A DNA stretch of 64,000 bases from Homarus americanus (GCF_018991925.1 NW_024735554.1:2993670-3057669); one strand, 5' to 3'. Shown: positions 24,130 to 35,533, counted from the stretch's first letter. Notes: a model not told the origin generated them from the letters alone. Translations and numbers: made by a program.

Positions 24130-26525
24130 GCCATAATAACCCATCTATTCTGTCAGAGGACACATGCAAGGACTAAGTGCAAGGAAAATGTGGCAGCAAT
24201 GAAGAGAAGATTGACAATGTGGCAGAAAGGGGCCTTTGATGACCTCCTACGTGAGGCAAGAACACTGCAGGAAAGACTAAAATTCACAGTAGACGGAAAG
24301 CAAAACATTGAGTTTGTTTCCAGAAAGTTTGGTAACAAGATGCGGGTGGGATGTCCGGCGGTAAGGTCTCTCACAGAGGAATCTTCCGGTGGTGTTCTGC
24401 CAATAAACAGAGAGACATTACAACAGCTGAAGGAACAACATCCACCTGCAAGTGAAGAGGAAGGCATTAGGGTCCAGGGTGACTATATCCCACCAAACGC
24501 TGTCCTGTTCGAGAAAATAACAGGAGGAATGGTGTGGGAAAAAGCACTGAAGACACAGGGAGGTGCAGGCCCTTCAAGCCTGGATGCAGACAGTTGGAGA
24601 GTCATCCTCAGCACTAACAAGTTTGGTGCCGCAGCAAGTGATCTCTGCAATGCTACCGCCTCCCTTGCAAGAAAGCTAGCAACTTCGTGCTGGCATCACC
24701 TCCATGCTTTGACGGCCTGCCGCCTCCTCCCCCTGGATAAAAATCCAGGATGTAGGCTCTGGGTGGGAAGCTGCTATTCACACCATGAGAAAGATATTTG
24801 AGCAGCATGGTTGTGAGGCAGTGCTCCTGGTTGACGCTTCCAACACATTCAACATACTCAACCGCAGGGCCACACTGCACAACATTAAGATCTTGTGTCC
24901 AAGCCTTGCAATGTATGTTGAAAACACCTATAGGAACCCATCAAACCTCTATATAACAAGCTTCAAGGCCCTAAGAGGAGATACCATCATACAGTCAACT
25001 GAGGGAACAACGCAGGGGGACCCTGCCGCCATGACAATGTACGCACTAGGCCTATCCGTGCTCCAACATTCAATAAAATTTGAAACAACCGCGGCTAAGC
25101 AAGTGGCTTATGCTGACGACCTTACAGGAGCAGGAAAGGTGGAGGACATCGTGTGGGACCTGGTAACATCACGAGGTCCACAAATAGGGCACCACCCAAA
25201 TGCCAGAAAGTCCTTCCTCATTGTGAAGCCAGAACACTACGAACAGGCAATGCAGGTGTTCGGCGGAAATGAGGTCAAAATAACAAAGGATGGCCAAAGA
25301 CATCTAGGTGCGGTAATCAGCACGAATGATTTCAAGATCCGAGTACGTAACGGGAAAGGTAAATGAGGGAGTGAAGGAAATCCAAGCTCTGTCTGATATT
25401 GCTAAAACAGAGCCGCATGCGGCTTTTGCGGCATTCACCCATGGAGTCAATTATCGCTGGAATTACCTGATATCGGACCCCTCCTCCACCCTCTGGAAGA
25501 AGCCACCAGTGTCATTTTTATTCCAAAATTAGTGAAACACTTTCACTTAACCCCAGCAGAAAGGTCACTTCTTGCATTACCACCGAGACTGGGAAGAATG
25601 GGAATTGCCAATCCAGAGATGCTTGCTGCCACTGAACATCAGAACTCAGTCACTGAGTCACATAATAGCTCAGAACGCAACAGGGGAGGTGGATACCGGC
25701 AAATTAAACAAGATTCGACGGTCCTTTACAGCACACCCAAATTAATAAACTGCAACAACTGATGCTGCAAGTGCCAGAGAACTTGGAAAAAAAAGTATCG
25801 ATAGCGCAGGAGGTGGGCGCCTCGAACTGGCTAACAACGTTATCGATAAGGGCAAAAGGTTTCAGCCTAAATAAACAAGAATTCACAGATGCCATTGCTC
25901 GAAGGTACGTTTGGCCAGTAGAAGGTTTGCCCTCCCAATGCGTGTGTGGCTCATCCTACGACATTGACCACGCCATTATGTGTATGAAAGGGGGCTTCGT
26001 GTGCATGAGACATGACGAAGTAAGGGATCTCACTGAAAATTTACTGAAGAAAATCTGCCTCGAAGTCACGGTGGAACCGACCCTCCTTCCATTGGACGGT
26101 GAGAACCTCCGTCATAGGACTTACAACACATCAAACGAAGCCCGTGTTGACGTCAGCGCTCGAGAATTCTAGACGCTGGAACAGCGAGCCGTCTTTGATG
26201 TCAGGATATTCGACCCTGGCCGCACATCACCATAACTTGCCTCTTGAGGCTGCACACAGGAGGAAGGAGAACGACAATATTAGGGCGTATGGCGAGGGAA
26301 TTCAGAATGTGGATCAGGCCAGCTTTACTCCTGCGGTGTTCACAACCTCTGGCGGGATGGGACCAAGTGCAAAACGCTTCTACGCAAGACTGGCGGAGGT
26401 GTTGTCTGAGCAGAAGCACCAGCCCAGAAGTCACGTTGCAGCCTGGTTGGGATGTCTGCATTGCTTTGCCTCAGGGGAACGAGATCGTCGGCTCCAAAAC
26501 CGACAACGGTCGCAGATATCATTGA
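24130..26525 (+). pseudogene. reverse transcriptase with C-terminal Cys/His region, broken by frameshifts, a stop and an internal deletion
   Basis: Segments in order: N-terminal region (24130-24757) with KRRLTMWQKGAFDDLLREAR and GGAGPSSLDADSWR; RT palm (24765-25336) with motif A LLVDASNTFNILNR, motif B EGTTQGDPAAMTMYA and motif C AYADDLTGAG, all catalytic Asp intact; thumb and linker (25337-25750); C-terminal part (25762-26525) with CVCGSSYDIDHAIMCMKGG (Cys/His cluster), EARVDVSAREF and AVFDVRIFDPG. The last two resemble an alternating Asp-rich nuclease core, which is inference. Frame changes lie near 24765, 25337, 25505, 25700 and 26210, and TAG at 26170-26172 replaces an expected Trp. Between LDKNPG and EAAIHTMRK the RT fingers appear to be missing, presumably an internal deletion. 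I do not assign a clade. Confidence 0.75.
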
Positions 26526-26659
26526 CTATGAGGTTCAGTCACTGAATGCCGCATAAATTTGCGGCTTAACTACCAAGCTAGGATAGCTACTTTTGTATTA
26601 GGATATTTAATTTTAAGGCAATAAAATGGCGTAAGGCTGGAGGCCACGTTAAAAGAGTA

Positions 26660-26727
26660 GTAGTAGTAGAAATAATAATATTAATAATAATAATAATGAT
26701 AATAATAATGATAATTATAATAATAAA
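26660..26727. repeat. (AGT)n/(AAT)n simple repeat tail
   Basis: agtagtagtag followed by aataataat and gataataat runs, at the 3' end of the retroelement. Confidence 0.9.
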
Positions 26728-26782
26728 CCATTAAGCTAGATTAGTTAACCAAAAAATAAGAGCAACTAATTTTCTCACCTCA

Positions 26783-26868
26783 AACCCAATGCACTCACAA
26801 AAAAACCAATGCACTCATAAACAAACCCAACTCACTCCTAAACAAACCCAACGCACTCATAAAAAACT
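26783..26868. repeat. four-copy repeat, about 21-bp unit
   Basis: Copies of aacccaatgcactcataaac with small variants. The rest of 26728-27012 shows nothing recognisable. Confidence 0.75.
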
Positions 26869-27012
26869 TTATTCTTATTGTGCGTATTTAAGATAGCTTC
26901 GGTAACCATTCTCAGCTGGGTCGACTTCTGCCTCGACCTGGATCCAGGGGCCCCTTAGAACGAAAGGTCGACCCATTTATCCCTTAAACAACATCTCTAT
27001 TAACCCCTTAAA

Positions 27013-27043
27013 AGCGCCATTAAATTCAGAGGTTAATGGCGCT
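27013..27043. other. perfect 11-bp inverted repeat (hairpin)
   Basis: agcgccattaa at 27013-27023 and ttaatggcgct at 27033-27043 with a 9-nt loop. The role is unknown. Confidence 0.6.
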
Positions 27044-27097
27044 ATCTAGACGTCTTTCTCTACGTCACGCCTCTTAATTTGCATAGACGATTAATAC

Positions 27098-28346
27098 TAA
27101 GGTCTTCTACCTGAGTGAGTGAGGGATACCTTTCACCTGAGTGAGTGAGGGATTACCTTCTACCTGAGTGAGGAGGGATTACCTGTCCACCTGAGGTGAG
27201 GATTACCTTCTACCTGAATGTGAGTGAGGACCTACCTGAGTGAGGGAGGATTACCTCACCTGAGTGTGAGGATTACCTGTCTACCTGAATGAGTGAGGAT
27301 TACCTGTCTACCTGAGTGTGAGGGATTACCGTCTACCTGAGTGTGAAGGAGGGATTACCTCACCTGAGGTGAGGGAGGGATTACCTGTCTACCTGAGGAG
27401 TGAGGGATTACCTGTCTACCTGAGTGTGAGGGATTACCTGTCTACCTGAGTGTGGAGGAGGGATTACCTGTCACCTGAGTGTGAGGGATTACCTGTCTAC
27501 CTGAATGAGTGAGAGGGATTACCCTCACCTGGGAGGAGGGATTACCTGTCTACCTGAGTGTGAGATACCTGTCTACCTGAATGTGAGTGAGGGATTACCT
27601 GTCTACCTGAGTGTGAGAGGATTACCTGTCTACCTGAGTGTGAAGGAGGATTACCTCTCTACCTGAATGTGAGGGAGGGATTACCTGTCTTACCTGAGGT
27701 GAGTGAAGGGATTACCTGTCTACCTGAGTGTGAGGATTACCGTCTACCTGAGTGTGTGAGGGAGGATTACCTGTCACCTGAGTGTGAGGTGAGGATTACC
27801 TGTCTACCTGAGTGTGAGGGATTACCTGTCTACCTGAGTGTGAGTGGGGATTACCCTCACCTGAGTGAAGGATTACCTGTCTACCTGAGTGTGTGAGGAT
27901 ACCACCTGAGTGTGAGTGAGGATTACCTGTCTACCTGAGTGTGAGGGATTACCTGTTCACCTGAAGTGTGAGTGGGGATTACCTGCTGAGTGTGAGGGAG
28001 GATTACCTGTCTACCAGAGTGAGAGGGATTACCTGTCTACCTGAATGTGAGTGAGGATTACCTGTCTACCTGAGTGAGGGATTACCTGTCTATGAGTGGA
28101 GTGGGGGATTCCACCTTCACCTGAGTGTGTGAAGGATTACCTGTCTACCTGAGTGAGGATTACCTGTCACCTGAGTGTGAGTGAGGATTACCTGTCTACC
28201 TGAGTGTGAGGGATTACCTGTCTACCTGAAATGTGAGTGAGGGATTACCTGTACCTGAGTGAGGAACCTGTCACCTGAGTGAGGACACCTGAGTGTGGTG
28301 AGGACCTGTCTACCTGAGTGTGAGTTGGTGAGGATTACCGTCTACC

Positions 28347-28348
<2 letters not shown>
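27098..28348. repeat. minisatellite, about 27-bp unit
   Basis: Copies of gattacctgtctacctgag followed by tgtgagg, with many partial deletions, about 45 units. Open frames such as the 75-codon one at 27669-27896 are stop-free artefacts. Confidence 0.92.
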
Positions 28349-28384
<36 letters not shown>

Positions 28385-28500
28385 AAGAAAAGAGGAGACA
28401 AGAAGAGGTAGAAAAGGAGGAGGAGGGAAGAAGACAAGAAAGGAGGAGAAGGAGGAGGGAGGAAGTGGTGGAGAGAGGAGGAGAAAGAGGGAGAGGGGCA
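28349..28500. repeat. (GT)n microsatellite and purine-rich tract
   Basis: A GT run at 28349-28382 is followed by about 115 bp of gaggag/gaaga-rich purine sequence. Confidence 0.9.
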
Positions 28501-28599
28501 TGCTGTAACCATGACACGCTTCTCTCTCCTCCATCACACCACCCTCTTATTCACTCTCTGAGATACACCCCCAACTGTTTGTCTCTATACCTCGCCTCT

Positions 28600-28985
28600 C
28601 TAATGGAAGGGCAGGCAGGAGGGAGGTGGGTGGCAGACAGCCAGGTAAGGCAAGGGTATCCAGGTAGCAGACAGGGGTGGCAGTTACAGACAAGTGTGGA
28701 GCCAGGGCAGACAGGTGGGTGGGCAGACAGCTGGGGGTAGGCAGGCACAGGGGTGGTAAACAGGTGGGTGGCAGGGCAGACAAGGGGTGGTAGACAGGTG
28801 GTATGGTGGGCAGGCAGGAAGGTGGCAGACAGCTGGGAGGTAGGGCGTGGGTGGTAGCCAGGTGGGTGGCAGACAGGTGGCAGCAGGTGCAAGTGGGGTG
28901 GTGTGGGGTGGGTGCAAGGTGGTGGCAGACAGGTGGGTGCAGAGGTGGGTGCAGACAGGTAGCCTGGTGGGTGGCAGGAGTCACA
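28600..28985. repeat. G-rich minisatellite, about 16-20-bp unit
   Basis: Loose copies of caggtgggtggcagacag. The plus strand has frequent GGG/GGTGG runs. Confidence 0.85.
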
Positions 28986-29249
28986 CACACACCCAGTTTC
29001 GGGTCCACCTCTTGTTTAAAGCTAGTGTCTTGATCCAACCTCCCCATAATGACCGACCTCGGAACTGCCAATAGAATCCCTTACTGATGTGAGTGTTGAT
29101 AAGTGGAGAGGTTAAGGTGACAACATCAGGTCAATCGATGAAGGTCGAGCCATAACACATGTTGGTGGTAGTGGTGCAACATAGGGTCGTCCTGCTGTAC
29201 CTCAGCCGCGTTTTCTTTGTTGCTTTAAGGCAGTAATGGTAGGGGACAC

Positions 29250-29250
<1 letters not shown>
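28986..29250. other. unannotated stretch
   Basis: No repeat or gene is recognised. Confidence 0.5.

Positions 29251-29306
<56 letters not shown>
29251..29306. repeat. (AC)n microsatellite
   Basis: An uninterrupted run of about 56 bp. Confidence 0.97.
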
Positions 29307-29309
<3 letters not shown>

Positions 29310-29349
29310 GTGGTTATAATTCCTTGGACGTAATTTGGTCTTAGCTTAA

Positions 29350-29434
29350 GGTGTAAGTCCGCCAGGTGTAGGTCCGCCAGGTGTAGGTCCACCAGGTGTA
29401 GGTCCGCCAGGTGTAGGTCCACCAGGTGTAGGTC
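29350..29434. repeat. 15-bp tandem repeat
   Basis: About 5.5 copies of gtgtaggtccgccag, with c/a variation at one site (gtccaccag). Confidence 0.92.
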
Positions 29435-29905
29435 GCCCCACACGAGTATAGATGAAGCTATAGACACACTGACCTTTACATCCGGTTAATATTAGTGAGT
29501 GACCTTCATCCTCCTATTATTAGCGGCCCACCAACCTTCACCCTCCCTCAAGTTAGCTGTGATCATAGCTTCACTTCCAATGTTAGCGATCCAAACCAAC
29601 CTTGACATCTATATCAGGTACTGTTAATAATAGCGACGATGTAACCTTGAGATACTAAAACCTTCATAGCTTGTTAATGGTGCAGTCTATCCATCGACCT
29701 GATAATGGTAGAGACGGCAGTATAACTCACCCTGCTTAATGTTAGCGACTAGTCATTGACCTGTTAACATTAGCGATTATCTTACCCTACCGTGTGAGAT
29801 AGTCGTTTACACCCCACAGGTAATAAGAAGGTGATACTCTATTTAATAACAAAATCTTTAATATTATTTTAATTAGGACGAAACAGATTGGTGTGATTGC
29901 ATTTA
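29435..29905. other. unannotated stretch with scattered attagcgac motifs
   Basis: Loosely spaced ttagcgac/ttagcgat motifs recur (about 29519, 29582, 29627, 29743, 29771). No gene is seen. Confidence 0.4.
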
Positions 29906-30075
29906 AGGGGTTAATTCACCATATTCTGGGTAAGTCATTGTGCTGAAGGGGTTAAATCATCATATTTAAGCGCTTAATTCATCGTACGCAAGGGGTTAAG
30001 TCATCATATTCAAGGGGTTAAATCATCGTACTCAAGGGATTAAGTCATCGTATTCAAGGGGCTAAATCATCATAC
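29906..30075. repeat. degenerate repeat, about 24-30-bp unit
   Basis: Five to six loose copies of aaggggttaaatcatcatat. Confidence 0.75.
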
Positions 30076-30376
30076 ATACAGATATCATAATATATATACT
30101 TCTTTAGGACATATCATTATAATTCATCATATCTCACAAACTAATGGAACAATGGCGATGAAATTTAACACACACTGAGGACAAGAAGGCAAGAGGAAGG
30201 TAACACAATTTGGTTACAGTTAGATACAGGTTAAAGTTTAGATGATGGTTTGTCCTTCCCTACAGCAAGGTATATAATCGGGTGTGGTTAATGGCTGGTT
30301 GACTCTTTTGCAAACGTAGGGATGACTGATAGGGAATGACGTGTGCTGTTTGATTGGACTTACAGGGTTAGCAAGT
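30076..30376. other. unannotated stretch
   Basis: AT-rich sequence with no recognised feature. Confidence 0.5.
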
Positions 30377-30595
30377 TTTGTACAGGTGTGGTGAATTATA
30401 CAGGTGTGGTGAGTTATACAGGTGTGGTGAGTTATACAGATGTGGTGAGTTATACAGGTGTGGTGAGTTATACAGGTGTGGTGTTGTGAATTATGCAGGT
30501 GTGGTGTGGTGAATTATACAGGTGTGGTGTGGTGAATTATACAGGTGAGGTGTGGTGAATTATACAGGTGAGGTGTGGTGAATTATACATGTGAG
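30377..30595. repeat. 18-bp and 23-bp tandem repeat
   Basis: tacaggtgtggtgagtta copies, then a longer sub-family with gtgtggtgtggtg. The change of unit length comes from an internal gtggt duplication. Confidence 0.88.
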
Positions 30596-30660
30596 GCAGG
30601 TATGGTGGCGCACACTCATTTATAAACAATGAAAGATAAAAAACATCTAATAAAAACCGA

Positions 30661-30663
<3 letters not shown>

Positions 30664-30698
<35 letters not shown>

Positions 30699-30730
30699 TG
30701 ATGATGATGATGATGATTATGATGATGATC
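30664..30730. repeat. (AAT)n and (GAT)n trinucleotide repeat
   Basis: An aat run changes into a gat run, encoding only Ile/Met runs. Confidence 0.95.
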
Positions 30731-31608
30731 ATGGTTGTAAACGCCTTAGTTAAGGACGTTCAGGTGACGGGCAAGTCGAAGGGAATGATTGAAACTCGCC
30801 TTTTGACGAATTCAATATTTATTGATGTGGTCAAAACCTGCAGACAACAAGGCGTTCATTAGTGTTACATGGTGATCTATCTGATCATAATTAATTAGTC
30901 TCACCATCTTAATTATAATTGATTATTGAGCATAGTGACATGATACAAAGTTCATGACTCTATTAATCTTAGCTACACTTCATTCCGCGTCGTCTTATTG
31001 CTCCAGATAAGGCAGGAACGAGTGGGCATAATTAGTCCTCAATATTTCAGTACTGAGGGGTATGTCATCACTTTGTCTGTACTTACAAGTGCGGGTCAAT
31101 GCGAACCAGTATGGTGTTCGGGAAGATAGTTCTGTGTGAATTGTTCCAGTACAAAACTCGGCCAGGATTGGGAGTTGTTGTTCACCACTGCTAGCAGAGT
31201 GTTGATCACAGCATCACTTGAGGGGCAGTGTCCAGGTGGCCACGCCGCCTTTTAAACCATACATTAGCAGAGTCAGCTATCTTCTCCGTAAACACCGCCC
31301 ACCCACTAATCTTGGGTAAGGCAGCAAAAACGACAACACTGACACTAGTGGTGATGACACTCCCGGTGGTAAACACCCCAATCACCACATCTGGTGTGGT
31401 AACAGGCCACGTGTGTGGGGAGGCACGTGGTTGCTGATATCAATGATAAAAGTCAGCGGCGATAACAATGATGATATACTTCTAAGCACTATAGAATAAT
31501 AACAGGGAACATTACAGTGTGCGTGTAAATAACTGTACATAATTAGTGTATTAATGACGCCATGACCACCACACAGACACACACACACACAGCAACTGGA
31601 AGCGAGTA
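30731..31608. other. unannotated single-copy stretch
   Basis: No gene, RNA or repeat is recognised. Short open frames on both strands near 31206-31437 overlap each other and match nothing known to me. Confidence 0.5.
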
Positions 31609-31610
31609 TA

Positions 31611-31689
31611 CAGGATCATCCAAAAAAGAATGCCCCAGATTTTAATAAATAACCTTATCAAACCCGGGTATTCTTTTTGGATGACCCTG
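31611..31689. mobile_element. 79-bp mariner/Tc1-type MITE, almost only inverted repeats
   Basis: The left end starts CAGGATCATCCAAAAAAG and continues AATGCCC. The right end, read on the minus strand, starts CAGGGTCATCCAAAAAG and continues AATACCC. The about 25-bp arms are separated by about 28 bp. TA dinucleotides flank both sides (31609-31610 and 31690-31691), as expected for a TA target duplication. There is no coding capacity. Confidence 0.8.
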
Positions 31690-31691
31690 TA

Positions 31692-32048
31692 ATTTCGTGA
31701 CTAAGGTGAAGTTATGACGTCAGTACTGGTTGGACACAATGAGTTTTATCACGCCACGAAAGCTGCGTTAGTGAGGAGGAACCCATCATGGCACTATAAT
31801 AACAGGATAGCTTTATATCTCTCAGTGAATTAATAAGGTGTTTCGTTCCTGGTGACTAACCTAACCTAACCTAAACTAGCTTTTAATATTGAATAAATGG
31901 GTCAGTGTCTGTTTTAAACCCAACTTAGGATTACAGAATATCAGCCCAACTTGGGACAACAGAAATTATCCCTTATTAAAAAAAATTTGCCAGAGGAAGA
32001 AGGACCTTGAGTTAATTAAAGCTGCAACCAAAGCTAAGAGTGTAGACG

Positions 32049-32050
<2 letters not shown>
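31692..32050. other. unannotated stretch with a short CTAAC repeat
   Basis: Contains four copies of ctaac (31856-31874), the complement of the arthropod telomere unit TTAGG in tandem. It is too short to mean more. Nothing else is recognised. Confidence 0.5.

Positions 32051-32122
<72 letters not shown>
32051..32122. repeat. (CA)n microsatellite
   Basis: A perfect CA run of about 72 bp. Confidence 0.97.
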
Positions 32123-32126
<4 letters not shown>

Positions 32127-32227
32127 TTCCCCAGGTGGTCATGAGTGAGGTGCAACACATGTTAAGTATGACTCACCATTTTCACCTGTGTTGTGTTGAT
32201 GGTGTTATGTCGACCCGTCACTTCCTA

Positions 32228-32405
32228 CCTCACCTCACCCCACCCCACCCCACCCCCACCCCACCCCACCCCACCCCACCCCACCCCCACCCCACTTTTC
32301 CTCACTCCCACCCCACCCCTTCCCACCCCATCCACCCTCACCCCACCCCACTCCCACCCTTCTCACCTCACCCCCACCTTTCCCCACCCCACCCCACCCA
32401 CTCTT
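32228..32405. repeat. (ACCCC)n-rich tract
   Basis: Repeats of accccacccc with interruptions. The minus strand is G-rich with many GGGG runs and could form quadruplexes. His/Pro open frames across it are artefacts. Confidence 0.9.
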
Positions 32406-32476
32406 CATCTAACCCAAGTTGGAGGAGGATGAGAGAATGACGGAGTAGAGGAATAAAACGGATAATGGAAACAGCG

Positions 32477-32531
32477 AGACAGATAGACAGATAGACAGAC
32501 AGACAGACAGACGGACAGACAGACAGACAGA
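32477..32531. repeat. (AGAC)n/(AGAT)n tetranucleotide repeat
   Basis: An agac/agat run with a single acgg interruption. Confidence 0.93.
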
Positions 32532-32575
32532 GAAAGTTTCATTAACCACTTTGCAGTTTTGTAAGGGCGTTTATA

Positions 32576-32578
<3 letters not shown>

Positions 32579-32632
<54 letters not shown>

Positions 32633-32808
32633 CCTCAGCGTGGGGAATAATATGATGGAGTCTGCGAGGTGGCGTGTTGAGGGCCAGTCGACGAGGCATA
32701 ATCCCAGTGAGATGGTAAATGATAGAACCTGGTGAGAAGGAGGAGGAGAGAAAGGAACGCTTGAGAATGGAAGAGGAAGAGAGAGAGAGAGAAACATGCT
32801 TGAGAATG

Positions 32809-32846
<38 letters not shown>

Positions 32847-32945
32847 GTTGAAAATGAAAAAAAGGGAGATAGAGAGAAAAGAGGAAGAAACGCTTGAGAA
32901 TAGAAGAAAGAGGAAGGAATGCTTGAGAATGGTAGAGAGGAGGAG
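32579..32945. repeat. (GA)n tracts with interspersed gcttgagaat repeat
   Basis: GA runs at about 32579-32628 and 32813-32842. The motif gcttgagaat recurs about every 40-90 bp (32759, 32799, 32892, 32921). The minus-strand Ser/Leu/Phe frames here are artefacts. Confidence 0.85.
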
Positions 32946-33067
32946 GAGGAACATATAACAACAAGAGAGAAGACTAACAATATATCGAGGAAGATTTGGA
33001 TGAACAACAAGTGTCACAGTTGCTACGTCATGTAAACAAAGAATCACCTGACGAGATGAATATAATT

Positions 33068-34455
33068 AACACAGGTGGTACAAACACTTCATAAACCACG
33101 TGTCAGGTTAACAAACACCAGCTGACGGGACACATCACATCAACACAGGTGGTACAAACACTTCATAAACCACGTGTCAGGTTAACAAACACCAGCTGAC
33201 GAGACACATCACATCAACACAGGTGGTACAAACACTTCATAAACCACGTGTCAGGTTAACAAACACCAGCTGACGGGACACATCACATCAACACAGGTGG
33301 TACAAACACTTCATAAACCACGTGTCAGGTTAACAAACACCAGCTGACGAGACACATCACATCAACACAGGTGGTACAAACACTTCATAAACCACGTGTC
33401 AGGTTAACAAACACCAGCTGACGAGACACATCACATCAACACAGGTGGTACAAACACTTCATAAACCACGTGTCAGGTTAACAAACACTAGCTGACGAGA
33501 CACATCACATCAACACAGGTGGTACAAACACTTCATAAACCACGTGTCAGGTTAACAAACACCAGCTGACGGGACATCACATCAACACAGGTGGTACAAA
33601 CACTTCATAAACCACGTGTCAGGTTAACAAACACCAGCTGACGAGACACATCACATCAACACAGGTGGAAACACTTCATAAACCACGTGTCAGGTTAACA
33701 AACACCAGCTGACGAGACACATCACATCAACACAGGCGTGTCAGGTTAATAACACACCCAGCTGACGAGACACATCACATCAACACAGGTGGTACAAACA
33801 CTTCATAAACCACGTGTCAGGTTAACAAACACTAGCTGACGAGACACATCACATCAACACAGGTGGTACAAACACTTCATAAACCACGTGTCAGGGTTAA
33901 CAAACACCAGCTGACGGGGACACATCACATCAACACAGGTGGTACAAACACTTCATAAACCACGTGTCATGTTAACAAACACTAGCTGACGAGACACATC
34001 ACATCAACACAGGTGGTACAAACACTTCATAAACCACGTGTCAGGTTAACAAACACTAGCTGACGAGACACATCACATCAACACAGGTGGTACAAACACT
34101 TCATAAACCACGTGTCAGGTTAACAAACACTAGCTGACGAGACACATCACATCAACACAGGTGGTACAAACACTTCATAAACCACGTGTCAGGTTAACAA
34201 ACACTAGCTGACGAGACACATCACATCAACACAGGTGGTACAAACACTTCATAAACCACGTGTCAGGTTAACAAACACCAGCTGACGAGACACATCACAT
34301 CAACACAGGTGGTACAAACACTTCATAAACCACGTGTCAGGTTAACAAACACCAGCTGACGGGACACATCACATCAACACAGGTGGTACAAACACTTCAT
34401 AAACCACGTGTCATGTTAACAAACACCAGCTGACGGGACACATCACATCAACACA
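33068..34455. repeat. minisatellite, 74-bp unit
   Basis: About 19 direct copies of a 74-bp unit that includes cacaggtggtacaaacactt and cacgtgtcaggttaac. Copies are nearly identical. The variable sites are cagctgac/tagctgac, gacgggac/gacgagac and gtcagg/gtcatg. One copy (about 33730-33780) has lost its middle, and a few have 1-6-bp indels. Near identity implies recent homogenisation, unlike the older degenerate arrays to the left. Confidence 0.95.
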
Positions 34456-34994
34456 AACTGACTTTAATTTCTATTATCATGAGAGAGAGAGACAGGGAGA
34501 AATAATTACACGGTTCTTTGAGTAATTGACACAGGAGTGAGGGGAACATACAGTTAAATTACTAAGGTGATTTAGAGGGAAGGGAAGAGGTAGGTGTGTT
34601 AATTAAATGTGTGGTCTCATCTCACCTGTTCTCACCTAGGGCCAGGTACACTCATCTAGGACCATGGACACTTACCTAGAGCCAGGGACACTTACCTAGA
34701 GCCAGGGACACTTACCTTAGCCCGGGATCACTCACCTGGGACACTCAACTAAGTGGTTCACCTCTTCCCTCCCTCTCCACTGAACAGAGGGTAACCTTCC
34801 AAGACTGAGGGTGTCAGGTATTTCCTATGATATGAGAGAGTTAATTTGTCACCTACTCACCTGGGTGTTGGAGAGCATCACCTTCACCTGTGTTATACTA
34901 CAGAGGATCACTCACCTGGGTCCCACAGGCCGAGTAACTTGCGACGGATGAAGGAGATCGTGGTGTGTGATGAGGCCAGCAGGAGGCACGTTAA
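34456..34994. other. unannotated stretch with a small repeat
   Basis: 34640-34745 holds loose copies of ggacacttacctagagccag. Nothing else is recognised. Confidence 0.5.
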
Positions 34995-35090
34995 CCCCCT
35001 CCTTGGCCACTTATTTCTGGGCCACCTATTTCAGGGCCACCTCCTTCTGGGCCACCTCCTTCTGGGCCAACCCTTTTTTGGCCACCTCTT
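34995..35090. repeat. 18-bp tandem repeat
   Basis: Five to six copies of gggccacctccttctggg-like units, each ending in gggcca. Confidence 0.85.
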
Positions 35091-35396
35091 CCCTGAGCAA
35101 CCTCCTCCTGTCTCAACTTTCCAAACGGTCCTCCTGTTCGTGTGGGATTCCTTTAATCACAGAAGGATGACCTCACCCACTCCTCCCCGGGCGTGAAGGA
35201 CCACATCAGGGGAGTTGAGGACCACCTTAACACTCGACTGATGCACCGCCCTCAGGTCAAACAGTTCACTCTGACTCAACTTTCAGTCTTTGTGAGGCGC
35301 CAGACGTTCACTTATCACACACTTCAGCAATAGAGTTCACTTCATCCCACAACTTCAGGCGGGGAGTTCAATTTTGTATACTTTTACTGTGTATAT
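35091..35396. other. unannotated stretch
   Basis: Nothing recognised. Confidence 0.5.
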
Positions 35397-35460
35397 CCCA
35401 GTATACTGTATATATCCCAGTATACTGTATATATCCCAGTATACTGTATATATATTAATA
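35397..35460. repeat. 20-bp tandem repeat
   Basis: Three copies of cagtatactgtatatatccc. Confidence 0.88.
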
Positions 35461-35533
35461 TACTCCGTTACACTGCCACATCACCTCCGTCGATTTTCTT
35501 CACTCTCAACCCATGTCTTGAGCCTTTCCGAGG

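Larger units (their letters stand above)
24130..26730 (+). mobile_element. decayed retroelement with TTQGDP-type reverse transcriptase and AAT-rich tail
   Basis: A plus-strand element of about 2.6 kb holding a single broken ORF (see the pseudogene entry). It is followed by a short 3' untranslated region ending in ataaaatggcgtaaggctgg and then an AAT/GAT-rich tail (26660-26727). An AT-rich simple-repeat tail is common for non-LTR retrotransposons. The 5' end is not clear: the coding frame is open from at least 24133 without an obvious ATG, so the copy may be 5'-truncated. It is unrelated in sequence to the LINE at 21715-23222 and to the CR1 copies at 41691-47331. Confidence 0.75.

Noticed and set aside
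30377..30595. Splice-donor-like GTGAGT cluster
   Set aside because: The motif is part of a tandem repeat and is not attached to any open exon.
31856..31874. Interstitial telomere (TTAGG complement)
   Set aside because: Only about four CTAAC units. Similar cctaacctaac strings are common by chance in arthropod DNA (also near 35858).
33068..34455. CRISPR-like array
   Set aside because: There are no unique spacers: the whole 74-bp unit repeats, and the genome is eukaryotic.
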